Source: Oceanospirillum multiglobuliferum (lineage in GTDB: Bacteria > Pseudomonadota > Gammaproteobacteria > Pseudomonadales > Halomonadaceae). From it: a stretch of 64,000 bases of DNA. Position numbers and translations under genes: made by a program. Each line of letters begins with the position of its first letter. Position 1 is the first letter of the stretch. Below the pieces are notes generated by a model. The model did not search any database, was not told the DNA's origin, and worked only from the letters and a program-made list of their open reading frames with translations. This document shows, in pieces, positions 8,776 through 17,850 of this stretch. Location: the NCBI RefSeq assembly GCF_900167095.1, contig NZ_FUXG01000013.1, positions 56,212 through 120,211 of the forward strand, written 5' to 3'.

Positions 8776-10385
8776 CCAAGGTATGTAGCATGAGTCAGGG
8801 TGAAGCAAAAATCTCTATATCTGGGTCTACTTTAACAAAGCGTCAGCTTGAAATATTGCTGCTTATTAAAGATGGAAAAACAAATAAAGAGATAGCCTCT
8901 AGCTTAGATATTAACCTTGGTACTGTTAAGCAGCATATTGCTGTGCTATTTAAGAAGTTAGATATACATAATAGGTCCATGGCTGTGGCAATTGCCGATA
9001 AATTTATTGTAAACAAAAAAAGAGATATTTTTTCAATACGGTCTCCTTATCTTTTTGCTCGAAGACCAGCTGTAGTTGTAAGTTTAAAATTCGGTTTTTC
9101 TAGTGCAAAAATCCGCCGTAAAATTAATACTGTTTTGTCAGATATTGCATTTGATTTTCATGGTCATCACGTTAATCACTCGCCCTATAGTGCAGATATC
9201 GTTTTTGGACTTAAGCGCTCCTCTGAGCAAGATATTATTGCAGCGCTTATTGCAATTAATAAAGTTCATAATTTATTTTTAGAGCTAGGGTTGGCGAGTG
9301 CTCAAGATGATTATTATTTGTCAGCGGCCATAGCGGTAGGTTTTATATTAGTTAGTCAGCACCGCTATGGAGGATGGTCAGGTGAGACCGTTGCGGGCCC
9401 AGTTATAGCAGAAGCTCATAAACTATTAGTGGGCGTAGAGCCGAATTCTGTTTGTTTGAGTCAAGAAACTCGGGAAATGTTGTTGTCATTTGATATTGAC
9501 TTGCACAAAAAAACAACATGTTCATTTGAACAGGTTAGCGAAAGTTTATGCTGGCAGCGGCAAATTAATTTGCCATTAATAGGTCGTAATGATTTGGTCA
9601 AGCGTTTGATTAACAGTTTCTCATCGAGTCCAATTTGCATTGGTATCTTTGGTGAAAGTGGTATGGGTAAGTCTCGCTTATGCCGAGAGTTGGCTTTTCT
9701 ACTATCTGAGAAGAACTTTATCGTAGAGTATTTCAAAATTGTTCCCTCAGGATGTTTAGATATGGTCAGAGGGCGCTATATTGAATTCTTTAGTAGAGTC
9801 TCAAGGGTATTGTCAACTGTTAAATCGAGTAATCGAGTCATTATAATTGATGATATACATCTGCTGCCTGATGATGAAAGAAGTATTTTCTTAGAGATTG
9901 TTAAAAATCTTGTGCAAACTGAAAGAGTGTTAATTTCTGGTCGCTATGCTATTGAGCCAATCCTAAAAATTATTACTACACCAGTTAGATTAAGTCGACT
10001 AGATGATAATGATGCTTTTGATCTAATATCTAAATTAGGCGTTACCTATGATGCTAAAAGTAAGGTTTTTAACTTATCTAGAAATATACCGCTTTTTATT
10101 AAAGAGCTATCGAAGAATGAAGATAAAATTTCTATAGCGCTAATGACTGTTGTTGCTTCAAGGCTAGATATGTTTAATCTTGACTGGAAGCTACTGTATC
10201 TACTATCTAAGTCATCAGGGAAAGCTTGCTCAGAGATACTTGCTATTGATGAGGATTTTTATGAATCCCTTGACGCTGCAATTAATGCAGGGGTTTTAGT
10301 TGATGATAATGGTTATATTAGGTATAAAAATCCTCTTGTTGAAAAAGTTATTGAATCATTTTTTTTGGTAGAGTCAGGGGATTAG
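8772..10385 (+). CDS. LuxR-type HTH regulator with cyclase-homology and AAA/NTPase domains
   Basis: 537 aa. A LuxR/FixJ HTH sits at the N-terminus (TKRQLEILLLIKDGKTNKEIA, about residues 20-70), whereas LuxR HTHs are normally C-terminal. About residues 90-250 resemble a class III nucleotide cyclase homology domain (ending WSGETVAGPVIAEAHKLL and VCLSQETREML). The catalytic metal aspartates are not evident, so it is probably a sensor or degenerate domain. About 265-500 form a P-loop ATPase (GESGMGKS Walker A, RVIIIDDIH Walker B), as in cyclase-ATPase and STAND-type regulators. It overlaps the TolC-like gene by 4 bp and is 11 bp from the ABC gene, so it probably controls its own operon (inference). 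Confidence 0.75.
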   Translation: MTKVCSMSQGEAKISISGSTLTKRQLEILLLIKDGKTNKEIASSLDINLGTVKQHIAVLFKKLDIHNRSMAVAIADKFIVNKKRDIFSIRSPYLFARRPAVVVSLKFGFSSAKIRRKINTVLSDIAFDFHGHHVNHSPYSADIVFGLKRSSEQDIIAALIAINKVHNLFLELGLASAQDDYYLSAAIAVGFILVSQHRYGGWSGETVAGPVIAEAHKLLVGVEPNSVCLSQETREMLLSFDIDLHKKTTCSFEQVSESLCWQRQINLPLIGRNDLVKRLINSFSSSPICIGIFGESGMGKSRLCRELAFLLSEKNFIVEYFKIVPSGCLDMVRGRYIEFFSRVSRVLSTVKSSNRVIIIDDIHLLPDDERSIFLEIVKNLVQTERVLISGRYAIEPILKIITTPVRLSRLDDNDAFDLISKLGVTYDAKSKVFNLSRNIPLFIKELSKNEDKISIALMTVVASRLDMFNLDWKLLYLLSKSSGKACSEILAIDEDFYESLDAAINAGVLVDDNGYIRYKNPLVEKVIESFFLVESGD

Positions 10386-10396
10386 TAGAGATTTCT

Positions 10397-13300
10397 ATGT
10401 TTAATTTTTTAAAGACTTCAGATACGCTTGCCTCTTTTAAGAAGGTGCTATCATCACCAGATTTGAGGAAGCTACTTCCTATTATATTATTGTCATCTTT
10501 ATTATCTAATTTGTTTGCACTAGCCCTTCCTCTCGGGATATTACAAATATTTGATAGAATTCTGAAAAATCAATCCCAAGACACATTATTTTTTGTAGTG
10601 TTTGGCATTATTCTGATTTTGATTTTAGAAGAATTCCTGAAGATGATTAATGGAACAGTAACTAATTGGCTAGGTGCTAGATTTAGGCATAAATCTGGAA
10701 TGAAAGTATTAGAAAAATACTTTTATATGCCGTTTAGGTTGTACGCGAAGGAAGAGGCAGGAGCTTATGCAGAAAAAATACAAACAGTTGGTAAGGTTGC
10801 AGATGTTTATTCGGGGAGTGCATTACTAGTTCTAGTTGATCTTCCATTTGTATTTGTTTTTATATTTGCGATTTACTTAATTGCTGGTAATTTAGTTTTT
10901 ATTCCGCTATTTATCATCTTTTTATTTTCTTTAGCAACAATTTTATTTGGTCGATGGATGTACTCACAAATTGAGCAGCGAGACTTAAACGATGAGCGGA
11001 GAATTAGTTTCTTAACGGAGGTTTTAGCAGGTATTCTTTCTGTAAAAACTATGTCTGTAGAAAACATTATGTTACGGCGTTACGAACGACTAAAAGAGAC
11101 GAGCGCAACGCAAGGAGAGCGTTTGTTTTTTGGTAATACGTTATCGAGCAACCTTGGCTCAGTAATGTCCCAGCTTATGATTGTTCTCGTGATTTTTTTC
11201 GGCTCAATTCTAGTTGTCAAAGGTGATATAACATCTGGAGCTCTAGCAGCATGTATGATGCTTTCTGTGCGCTCATTGCAACCATTAAGAAAAGGATTAA
11301 GCACATGGATGCGCTATCAAACATTTATTGCTGGAGATAAAAGGCTGACAGAGGTTTTTAAGCAACCAGGATCACCAGACACTACACTACCAGCGTTAAA
11401 TGAAGTTACAAAATCCATAGAAATGGCAAATGTTACTTTGGATTATGGTTCTCGCGGCAATAAGCCACTGTTCAAAGAATTAAACTTTTTAATCCCTGTA
11501 AATAGCTGTATTGCAATTCGAGGCGATAGTGGTAGTGGGAAAAGCAGCCTATTGTCATTACTTAATGGCTTTGAATACCCTGACACAGGTACTGTTCTAA
11601 TTGATGGGGTTCCTATATCTGATTATAGTTCAGAGTCTGTACGAAAGAGGATAGCTCTGCTCCCACAAGTAGGGGCAGTTTTCGCAGGCTCTATCCTTGA
11701 AAATCTAACTTTGTTTAACCCAGCTCTTGAGGCTAGAGCTTTGGAACTTTCCGAAGAGCTAGGCTTAGATATTTTAGTTGCAGGTATGACGCAGGGGTAT
11801 CAAACACCTCTCGGAGAAGGCTCAAATGAAAGCGTGCCAATGGGAGTTAGGCAGCTAATAGCGATTGTGCGTGCTCTGGTGAGTGATCCAGATGTTATTT
11901 TAGTTGATGAAGCAAATAGCTCCTTAGATTTTGAGGGTGATAAAAAATTACGACTACTGCTAGAGAAGCGTAAAGGTACAGCAACAATTATTTTAGTTAC
12001 TAGCAGACCATCACTCCTTAAACTGGCAGATGCGGTCTATAAAATAGATGATTATGGGCTTAAGGAGGATGTACGCTCTAGTTTCTTTGGCTCAAGTAAT
12101 ATTGTATCTGAGGAGATAGATAAACCAGTAGAGAATACCAATATGAATGATGTTATTGGTACCCGTGTTTTTAACTATACAGATTTGTCTGCTTGCCTTA
12201 TTCCTCTTTTAAATCAGCTTGGATGGCAGGCCAATACACGTGCGTTTGCAGAAGCACTGCCGCATTTAGCTGATCATGTGGATGTGTCATATTTCTTTAG
12301 TACGGTTGCAAATTTAGGCTATAAGTCAAGCTATTTTGGTTCTAGTTTTCGTCATTTTGATGATCGGTTACTGCCTTGCCTATTTTTAGAGAAAGGTAAG
12401 CCTGCCGTCGTTATTAAATCAAAGAACACAAATGACCAGTATGTTGTATTTAATAGTCAAACAGGTCTGGATGAGTGCTGGGGTGATTTGTCTAAAAGAA
12501 CTGGTGATATATATGTTTTCAAAGGAATTGAGCCTGAGGTTCTTTCTGGTAAAAAGCCATGGGTAAATGAATTGTTTTGGAAATTTAAGAGTCATGTTTT
12601 TTTAATATTCTTTATTACCCTGCTTAGTACGATAATGGCTATCGCTCCCTCTTTGTTTGTTCGTTCAGTTTTTGATACTGTGTTGCCAACAGGAGATATA
12701 AAGATGGGAGGGTTTATGCTTGTCGGGGTATTTCTTGCGATTTCTTTAGGCTGGTTTTTGAATGTTTTGAGAGGAAAGTTGTTGGCTTATGTTGGTGGTC
12801 GGATAGAATATGTTTTAGGTTCAACTATTTTTGAAAAAATAATAAGGCTAAATACTTCCTCTCTGAATAGTGCATCAGTGAGTCGGCAAATAAGCCGGAT
12901 AAAAAGCCTTGAAAAGTTGAGGGATTTATTTTTAGGTCCTCTTGTATTAATAGTGTTCGATTTACCAGCAAGTGTGATATTACTTGTAGTTGTATTCATT
13001 ATTAATCCATGGGCAGGATTGATTGTATCAATATCAATTATTTGCTTTTTATTACTTTTATTTATCACTAGGCCTTTCTCAGATAGGGTTTCTGATGAGT
13101 CGTCATCAAAAATTGGTAAAAAAGTAGAGCTTGTTGATGAAACATTGAGCAGTATGAAGTCTATTAGATTAGTTGGTGCAAGTGGTGTTTGGTTGTCTCG
13201 CCTAAGGGTGCTGAGCGGGCAAGCTGCTTATGCCAATTTCAATGAGCAACAAGGACAGATGAAAATTAGTACAACTGCGAATGTGATTGGTAGTCTGACC

Positions 13301-14245
13301 GCTATTATTGTATTGGCTATATCAACACTTATGGTTATTAAAGGGCAAATAACCTCTGGTACTATTATGGCAACGATGATTTTAACTTGGCGCCTAGTTG
13401 CACCATTACAGAATCTATTTTTGGCAATGATGAGCTGGTCCAGAATATCGACTAATATTAATCAGGTGAATCAACTGATGAAGCTAGGAGGTGAGTCAGA
13501 ATCTGGTAATAGCAAAACCAATCGATTTATTTCTAATGGCGCAATATCTTTTTCTCGTGTGTCATTCAGGTATACCGCAAGCTCAGACCCCGTTTTATTA
13601 GGTATATCATTTAATGCACTGTCGAAGAAAGTTTTGGGTATTACAGGGCCTGATGGTGCTGGAAAGTCTACTTTGCTTGCAATGATTAGCCGTATTTATT
13701 TTCCTCAAGCTGGTGCGATTAAAATTGATACTATAGATACTCGGCAAATTTCAGCAGAATACCTACGATCAATAGTTAGCTTTATGCCTCAACGGTGTGA
13801 TGTTTTTTATGGCACGGTGTCTCAAAATTTACGTTTGGTTCACCCTGCGGCAACAATGGAAGAGCTTGAATGGGCTGCAAAAATGTCAGGTTTATTTAAA
13901 GATATTGAGCAGCTTGATCGCGGCTTTGAAACGCGAATCTCAAATAGCTTTGCAGATCAACTTTCTAATGGCTTTAGACAAAGGTTGTCTCTGGCTCGAA
14001 CGATGTTAAAGCCTGCTTCAATAGTCTTGTTAGATGAGCCAGGAAATGGCATGGATGAAGAGGGTGAACAAGCATTGGTGCGTTGTATTAACTGGTTAAG
14101 AGGGCGCTCTACCTTGATTATTGTTACACCTAGACCTAGCCACTTAAAATTAACAGATCATATTCTGTATCTAGAAGCTGGTACTATTACAGCAAGAGGC
14201 TCTTATAAAGAAGTTGAAGAGAAAATTATGGCAGGTCTGAGCTGA
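10397..14245 (+). CDS. Tandem-fused double ABC exporter (type I secretion, LapB/HlyB-like)
   Basis: 1282 aa. It contains two complete exporter halves in one chain: TM domain about 20-300, NBD about 340-560, a C39-like (cysteine-less) domain about 590-715, TM domain about 735-1010, NBD about 1045-1282. NBD1 has Walker A GDSGSGKSS and Walker B VILVDEA, but a degenerate signature (SVPMGVRQ) and SRP where the H-loop His should be. NBD2 has GPDGAGKST, LSNGFRQR and IVLLDEP, and also lacks the H-loop His (TPRPSHL). Type I exporters are usually homodimers of ~700-aa chains, so a covalent heterodimer is unusual. Its stop overlaps the HlyD gene start (TGATG). Likely role: inner membrane ATPase of the secretion system. 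Confidence 0.87.
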   Translation: MFNFLKTSDTLASFKKVLSSPDLRKLLPIILLSSLLSNLFALALPLGILQIFDRILKNQSQDTLFFVVFGIILILILEEFLKMINGTVTNWLGARFRHKSGMKVLEKYFYMPFRLYAKEEAGAYAEKIQTVGKVADVYSGSALLVLVDLPFVFVFIFAIYLIAGNLVFIPLFIIFLFSLATILFGRWMYSQIEQRDLNDERRISFLTEVLAGILSVKTMSVENIMLRRYERLKETSATQGERLFFGNTLSSNLGSVMSQLMIVLVIFFGSILVVKGDITSGALAACMMLSVRSLQPLRKGLSTWMRYQTFIAGDKRLTEVFKQPGSPDTTLPALNEVTKSIEMANVTLDYGSRGNKPLFKELNFLIPVNSCIAIRGDSGSGKSSLLSLLNGFEYPDTGTVLIDGVPISDYSSESVRKRIALLPQVGAVFAGSILENLTLFNPALEARALELSEELGLDILVAGMTQGYQTPLGEGSNESVPMGVRQLIAIVRALVSDPDVILVDEANSSLDFEGDKKLRLLLEKRKGTATIILVTSRPSLLKLADAVYKIDDYGLKEDVRSSFFGSSNIVSEEIDKPVENTNMNDVIGTRVFNYTDLSACLIPLLNQLGWQANTRAFAEALPHLADHVDVSYFFSTVANLGYKSSYFGSSFRHFDDRLLPCLFLEKGKPAVVIKSKNTNDQYVVFNSQTGLDECWGDLSKRTGDIYVFKGIEPEVLSGKKPWVNELFWKFKSHVFLIFFITLLSTIMAIAPSLFVRSVFDTVLPTGDIKMGGFMLVGVFLAISLGWFLNVLRGKLLAYVGGRIEYVLGSTIFEKIIRLNTSSLNSASVSRQISRIKSLEKLRDLFLGPLVLIVFDLPASVILLVVVFIINPWAGLIVSISIICFLLLLFITRPFSDRVSDESSSKIGKKVELVDETLSSMKSIRLVGASGVWLSRLRVLSGQAAYANFNEQQGQMKISTTANVIGSLTAIIVLAISTLMVIKGQITSGTIMATMILTWRLVAPLQNLFLAMMSWSRISTNINQVNQLMKLGGESESGNSKTNRFISNGAISFSRVSFRYTASSDPVLLGISFNALSKKVLGITGPDGAGKSTLLAMISRIYFPQAGAIKIDTIDTRQISAEYLRSIVSFMPQRCDVFYGTVSQNLRLVHPAATMEELEWAAKMSGLFKDIEQLDRGFETRISNSFADQLSNGFRQRLSLARTMLKPASIVLLDEPGNGMDEEGEQALVRCINWLRGRSTLIIVTPRPSHLKLTDHILYLEAGTITARGSYKEVEEKIMAGLS

Positions 14246-15609
14246 TGAGTAATGCAAATAAGGACGAACTATTAAAAGAGTCAGGTCCAGACGTAACTAT
14301 GGGTGTACGGCAGCGTAGATTACTGTCAGAAACTGTACGTATAGAGGATGAACTAATACCAGCTTACACTAAGCCAATTGCCTATTTGGTTTTGCTAATG
14401 TTGGTTCTGTTTATCTCTTGGTCTGCGATTACAGAGTTGTCTGAGGTGACTTCTGCACCTGGTGAAATTGTTCCTGCTGGTCAGATTAAGGTAGTACAGC
14501 ATCTGAGTGGTGGAACTGTATCTGATGTTTTAGTGCAGGAACGTCAATATGTTAAAGCTGGAGACCTATTAGTAAAGCTTGATGATGGTAGGATCTTATC
14601 TGATATGAGGCAAATGGCCTCAAGATTAGCGTCTCTAAAGCTGAGAGCGGAACGCCAGTCTGCATTTATTTTAAACAGAGAACCTGACTTCGGCATATTT
14701 GAAGAAACTGAGCCAGTAATGGTGGATGTTCAGCGCCAACAGCTTGCGAACCAAATTAAGGTTCGAGACTCAACACTGGCTGTTTTGAATGAGCAGATAA
14801 AGCAGAGAGAATCTCGCCTAGCTCAACTTAAAGAGTCTTTAACTTCAGCAATGAAACATCAAGAATTGACGTCTGATATGTTGGCAATGCGGCAAAAAAT
14901 GGCCGAGAAACGCCTAATCACACGTATAACATTAATTGAAACTGAGCGTGCAGCTGTGACTGCAACAAGTGAGGTTGAGCGAGTTGTAAAAGAGATTCGA
15001 TATACAGAAAATGAATTATCTGAGGCTAAAAATAAGTTTTTTGAAACTCGAAATCAGTTGCTGCAAGACCCATTAAACCAGCTAGATCGTTTGAAAGGTG
15101 AAATAGCAGAAACCGAAGAGGAGCTTCTACGGGTAGAAAATAGCGCAAAAGATTTATTGGTTCGTGCTCCAGCGGATGGGTTGGTATTTAATTTAGAGGT
15201 TCTTAATAAAGGGCAGGTGATTCAGCCAGGCTCTGTATTACTGCAAATTGTACCCGCTAATGCTGAATTAGATGCTGAGGTCCGAATATCTCCTGACGAC
15301 ATAGGCTTTGTACAGATTGGTCAAGAAGTTAATGTAAAGGTGAGTAGCTATGACTTTTCACGTTTTGGATATGCTTCAGGAAAGTTAGATCGGATCTCAG
15401 CATTTAGCTCACTGGATAACACTGGTCAGCCCTACTTTAAGGGGTGGGTTAAGCTAAATGAAAACTATCTTGGTACCGATACACAGCGTTACCCTTTACT
15501 TCCAGGTATGACCGTAACAGCTGAAATATTGACTGGCTATAAGACGCTGCTGGCTTATCTGAGCGACCCTATTACCAAAGGGCTTGCAAATGGTTTCCGT
15601 GAGCGCTAA
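14245..15609 (+). CDS. HlyD-family type I secretion periplasmic adaptor
   Basis: 454 aa, the standard length. A cytoplasmic N-tail is followed by one membrane helix (AYLVLLMLVLFISWSAI, about residues 44-65), a lipoyl half-motif (GEIVPAGQIKVVQHLSGGTV), a long coiled-coil hairpin (about 125-300), the second lipoyl half (VRAPADGLVFNLEVLNKGQV) and a beta-barrel domain. It bridges the ABC exporter and the TolC-like protein of the same operon. It is the last gene, overlapping the ABC gene and followed 20 bp later by a strong terminator. LapC and PrtE are close analogues in role. Confidence 0.93.
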   Translation: MSNANKDELLKESGPDVTMGVRQRRLLSETVRIEDELIPAYTKPIAYLVLLMLVLFISWSAITELSEVTSAPGEIVPAGQIKVVQHLSGGTVSDVLVQERQYVKAGDLLVKLDDGRILSDMRQMASRLASLKLRAERQSAFILNREPDFGIFEETEPVMVDVQRQQLANQIKVRDSTLAVLNEQIKQRESRLAQLKESLTSAMKHQELTSDMLAMRQKMAEKRLITRITLIETERAAVTATSEVERVVKEIRYTENELSEAKNKFFETRNQLLQDPLNQLDRLKGEIAETEEELLRVENSAKDLLVRAPADGLVFNLEVLNKGQVIQPGSVLLQIVPANAELDAEVRISPDDIGFVQIGQEVNVKVSSYDFSRFGYASGKLDRISAFSSLDNTGQPYFKGWVKLNENYLGTDTQRYPLLPGMTVTAEILTGYKTLLAYLSDPITKGLANGFRER

Positions 15610-15628
15610 AGGTGTTGAGATTGAAGCT

Positions 15629-15655
15629 ATTGAGCCGAGAGTTTCTCGGCTCAAT
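15629..15655 (+). terminator. Rho-independent terminator of the secretion operon
   Basis: A perfect 12-bp inverted repeat (ATTGAGCCGAGA / TCTCGGCTCAAT) with a 3-nt loop starts 20 bp after the HlyD stop and is followed by a T-rich run (TATTTT). Confidence 0.88.
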
Positions 15656-15691
15656 TATTTTAAGAGCACTATCTCTTGATGTTGCCTCAGG

Positions 15692-17575
15692 TTAAGAAAA
15701 TTGCTCGTCGCTGATAAAACGCAGTGCCATGCAATCACTATTTTTACCAATAATCATGCTTGAATCTACTCTAACACCGCTTCCCGCATAGCTTCCAGCT
15801 GCGGTAAAAGTTGAAACTTGCACATAATATTGATCTATTTTAGGCAGTGGAAAAAGTTGTTGGTAAACGCCGTTTTGAGTTGAGAACTGCCCCTCGGTTT
15901 CTGCTAATACGTTATCTTCTGCAGAGACTAGCTGAATATTTGCACCACACCGACCAACTATAGGTTTAGTCACATAGCCGCTAGTTTGAAGCGCCTCAGT
16001 CAAACAAAAGTCAGTGTTTAGCAGGAATGGATGATTGGGAAATAGGCTCCATAATACTGCTAAAATAGCTTTGTTGCTTGGAATAAGCGTCCATAAAGGC
16101 TCAAACACCATAATATCTGGGTGCAGCAATACGTCTGCCAATCTTGGCTGTTCTCCTACATTACCTTGAGGCTGAAAGTCATCAGCATTTTGTGCATCGC
16201 ACTCTGCTCTAATTTGGTCAAGCGCACTTTCCCAAGACCATGTTTTCCAAACCCAGCGAACAGGATCACCTTCAGTGTCTACGATACTATTGTCACTTTG
16301 CCATATTAGTTGGTTAAAATCGGAGATGATCCGTGATTCAATACCTGCAGCTTTTAGGCTTTGTTGCATAAATAGGGCATGATATAGCTCTTCCGGATCA
16401 TCATCATGTAGGATGTGTAGAAGCCCTTTTACCTTGCTTTTACGCCATGCTTTTACCAGCTCGTTGAATAAAGAACCTCCTGCATCTATACCCTCTTTTA
16501 CGCCAAAGTGCTTAGCCCATTTACCCTGCACTTTGCCACTCTCCATATAGCAAGACGCAGAGTCGCAATTATATTCATACACTTTTAAGCCTGATGCTGT
16601 CATCGCAAAATCAAAGCGGCTGGTAATCAATTGGTTAAGGCGGTTATCCCAAGATTGACGAATTTTAGGCAAGATAGCTTCAGGTAAATTGAACTGTACT
16701 AAAAGTTCAGGGTGATCTAAGACGTAGTCGGTGGCATGCATAAACAAACCATGAAGCTCATTAGTGGCATGCTCAAGCTGTTCTTGAGCGGTGATTGATA
16801 GACAGTAGTAGCGGTATTGATCGGAGTCGACACTAGTAAGTTTGTGGCCATGCATCATTTTGACATAAGCTGCTTCATCACTATTGGCGATGTTTAGCCA
16901 AGGTTTGGTGCTTTGCCCTATGTTTTTCACTTCACGGCTTTTAAGCTCAAATAGTGTTCGGTCAAATTTTGGAGTATCTTCTCCGTGAGGGTTAGCCTCA
17001 TTTTGCAGCATCCAACCTAGTATTGATGCATCATTATAAGAGCACTCTAACCAGTAGTCGCCATCTATGCCGATTTTAGCCGGAAGCTCACGACAATAAG
17101 ATTGCCCTTCAGGCCAAAGTTGGTGACCGACATTTTGCTCTGCAATACGCAAACGATCAGGAAGGACTTCCATTACAATGGCAACGTGTCCAGTGCCCTC
17201 AAACTCACCGCCCTCATCCCATATTAGCAATGCCCCTGGTTCAGGGTGCTGTTGAGAGCCATTTCGGAATGCTTGCAGTGGTAGCCTCGTATTGCTGGCA
17301 ATATCTCTTACAGAACGTAGATCAAAAATATCATATGCCATCGCAACATCGTCAAAGATATAGCCTTTATTTAGGTATAGCCAACGACGGGCGAACTCAA
17401 CGCATTGCCACTTATAGCCCATGTAAATGCCATCAACATAGCTGCGAAATGCACTACGTTTAGGGTATTCATGATCATTGGCACTATCATAGTCAGACGA
17501 ATAGGCGGCAACGCCTGATGCATAACCTAAAAGTGTTCCGAAAGGCTCAGGCATGTTCGAACGAGGAGTGTTCAC
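15692..17575 (-). CDS. gss: Bifunctional glutathionylspermidine synthetase/amidase
   Basis: About 627 aa, close to E. coli Gss (619 aa), and similar along its whole length. The N-terminal CHAP amidase has the nucleophile Cys in GYKWQCVEFARRW and the His in GTGHVAIVMEV. The C-terminal ATP-grasp-like synthetase has SRFDFAMTASGLKVYEYN, VWKTWSWESALDQIR, LWTLIPSNKAILAVLW and KPIVGRCGANIQLVS. The enzyme joins glutathione to spermidine using ATP and can hydrolyse the conjugate. The longest frame begins with TTG at 17659. GTG at 17575, with AAGGAAG just upstream, places the protein at the E. coli start and is preferred. A ggt remnant and an aldehyde dehydrogenase lie nearby on the same strand. Confidence 0.93.
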   Translation of the reverse strand: MNTPRSNMPEPFGTLLGYASGVAAYSSDYDSANDHEYPKRSAFRSYVDGIYMGYKWQCVEFARRWLYLNKGYIFDDVAMAYDIFDLRSVRDIASNTRLPLQAFRNGSQQHPEPGALLIWDEGGEFEGTGHVAIVMEVLPDRLRIAEQNVGHQLWPEGQSYCRELPAKIGIDGDYWLECSYNDASILGWMLQNEANPHGEDTPKFDRTLFELKSREVKNIGQSTKPWLNIANSDEAAYVKMMHGHKLTSVDSDQYRYYCLSITAQEQLEHATNELHGLFMHATDYVLDHPELLVQFNLPEAILPKIRQSWDNRLNQLITSRFDFAMTASGLKVYEYNCDSASCYMESGKVQGKWAKHFGVKEGIDAGGSLFNELVKAWRKSKVKGLLHILHDDDPEELYHALFMQQSLKAAGIESRIISDFNQLIWQSDNSIVDTEGDPVRWVWKTWSWESALDQIRAECDAQNADDFQPQGNVGEQPRLADVLLHPDIMVFEPLWTLIPSNKAILAVLWSLFPNHPFLLNTDFCLTEALQTSGYVTKPIVGRCGANIQLVSAEDNVLAETEGQFSTQNGVYQQLFPLPKIDQYYVQVSTFTAAGSYAGSGVRVDSSMIIGKNSDCMALRFISDEQFS

Positions 17576-17749
17576 GGGGTCTTCCTTGCTAAGAAGCGAA
17601 ATTGGTCGTTGGGTTGATGCTTGGTATGTTTTATTGGGGATAAAAAGCTTGAATTGCAAACCGCATATTAATATAACGCTAGATAGCTTGTAAGTGCTCT
17701 TTTTCGGGATTCGCCCTAAGTCATTATCTTTTTATGGTTACGAAAAAAA

Positions 17750-17771
17750 GCCACCTATCATAATAGGTGGC
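17750..17771 (-). terminator. Rho-independent terminator after the aldehyde dehydrogenase gene
   Basis: GCCACCTAT-CATA-ATAGGTGGC forms a 9-bp stem with a 4-nt loop. On the minus strand it is followed by seven T residues. It lies about 80 bp beyond the aldehyde dehydrogenase stop. Confidence 0.85.
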
Positions 17772-17850
17772 AATCAGAGCGACACAACAATCTAAGCCAA
17801 TATCCTTGCTGCTTAGGGTTTAACATAGCGACATGGCACGCCTCTATTAC

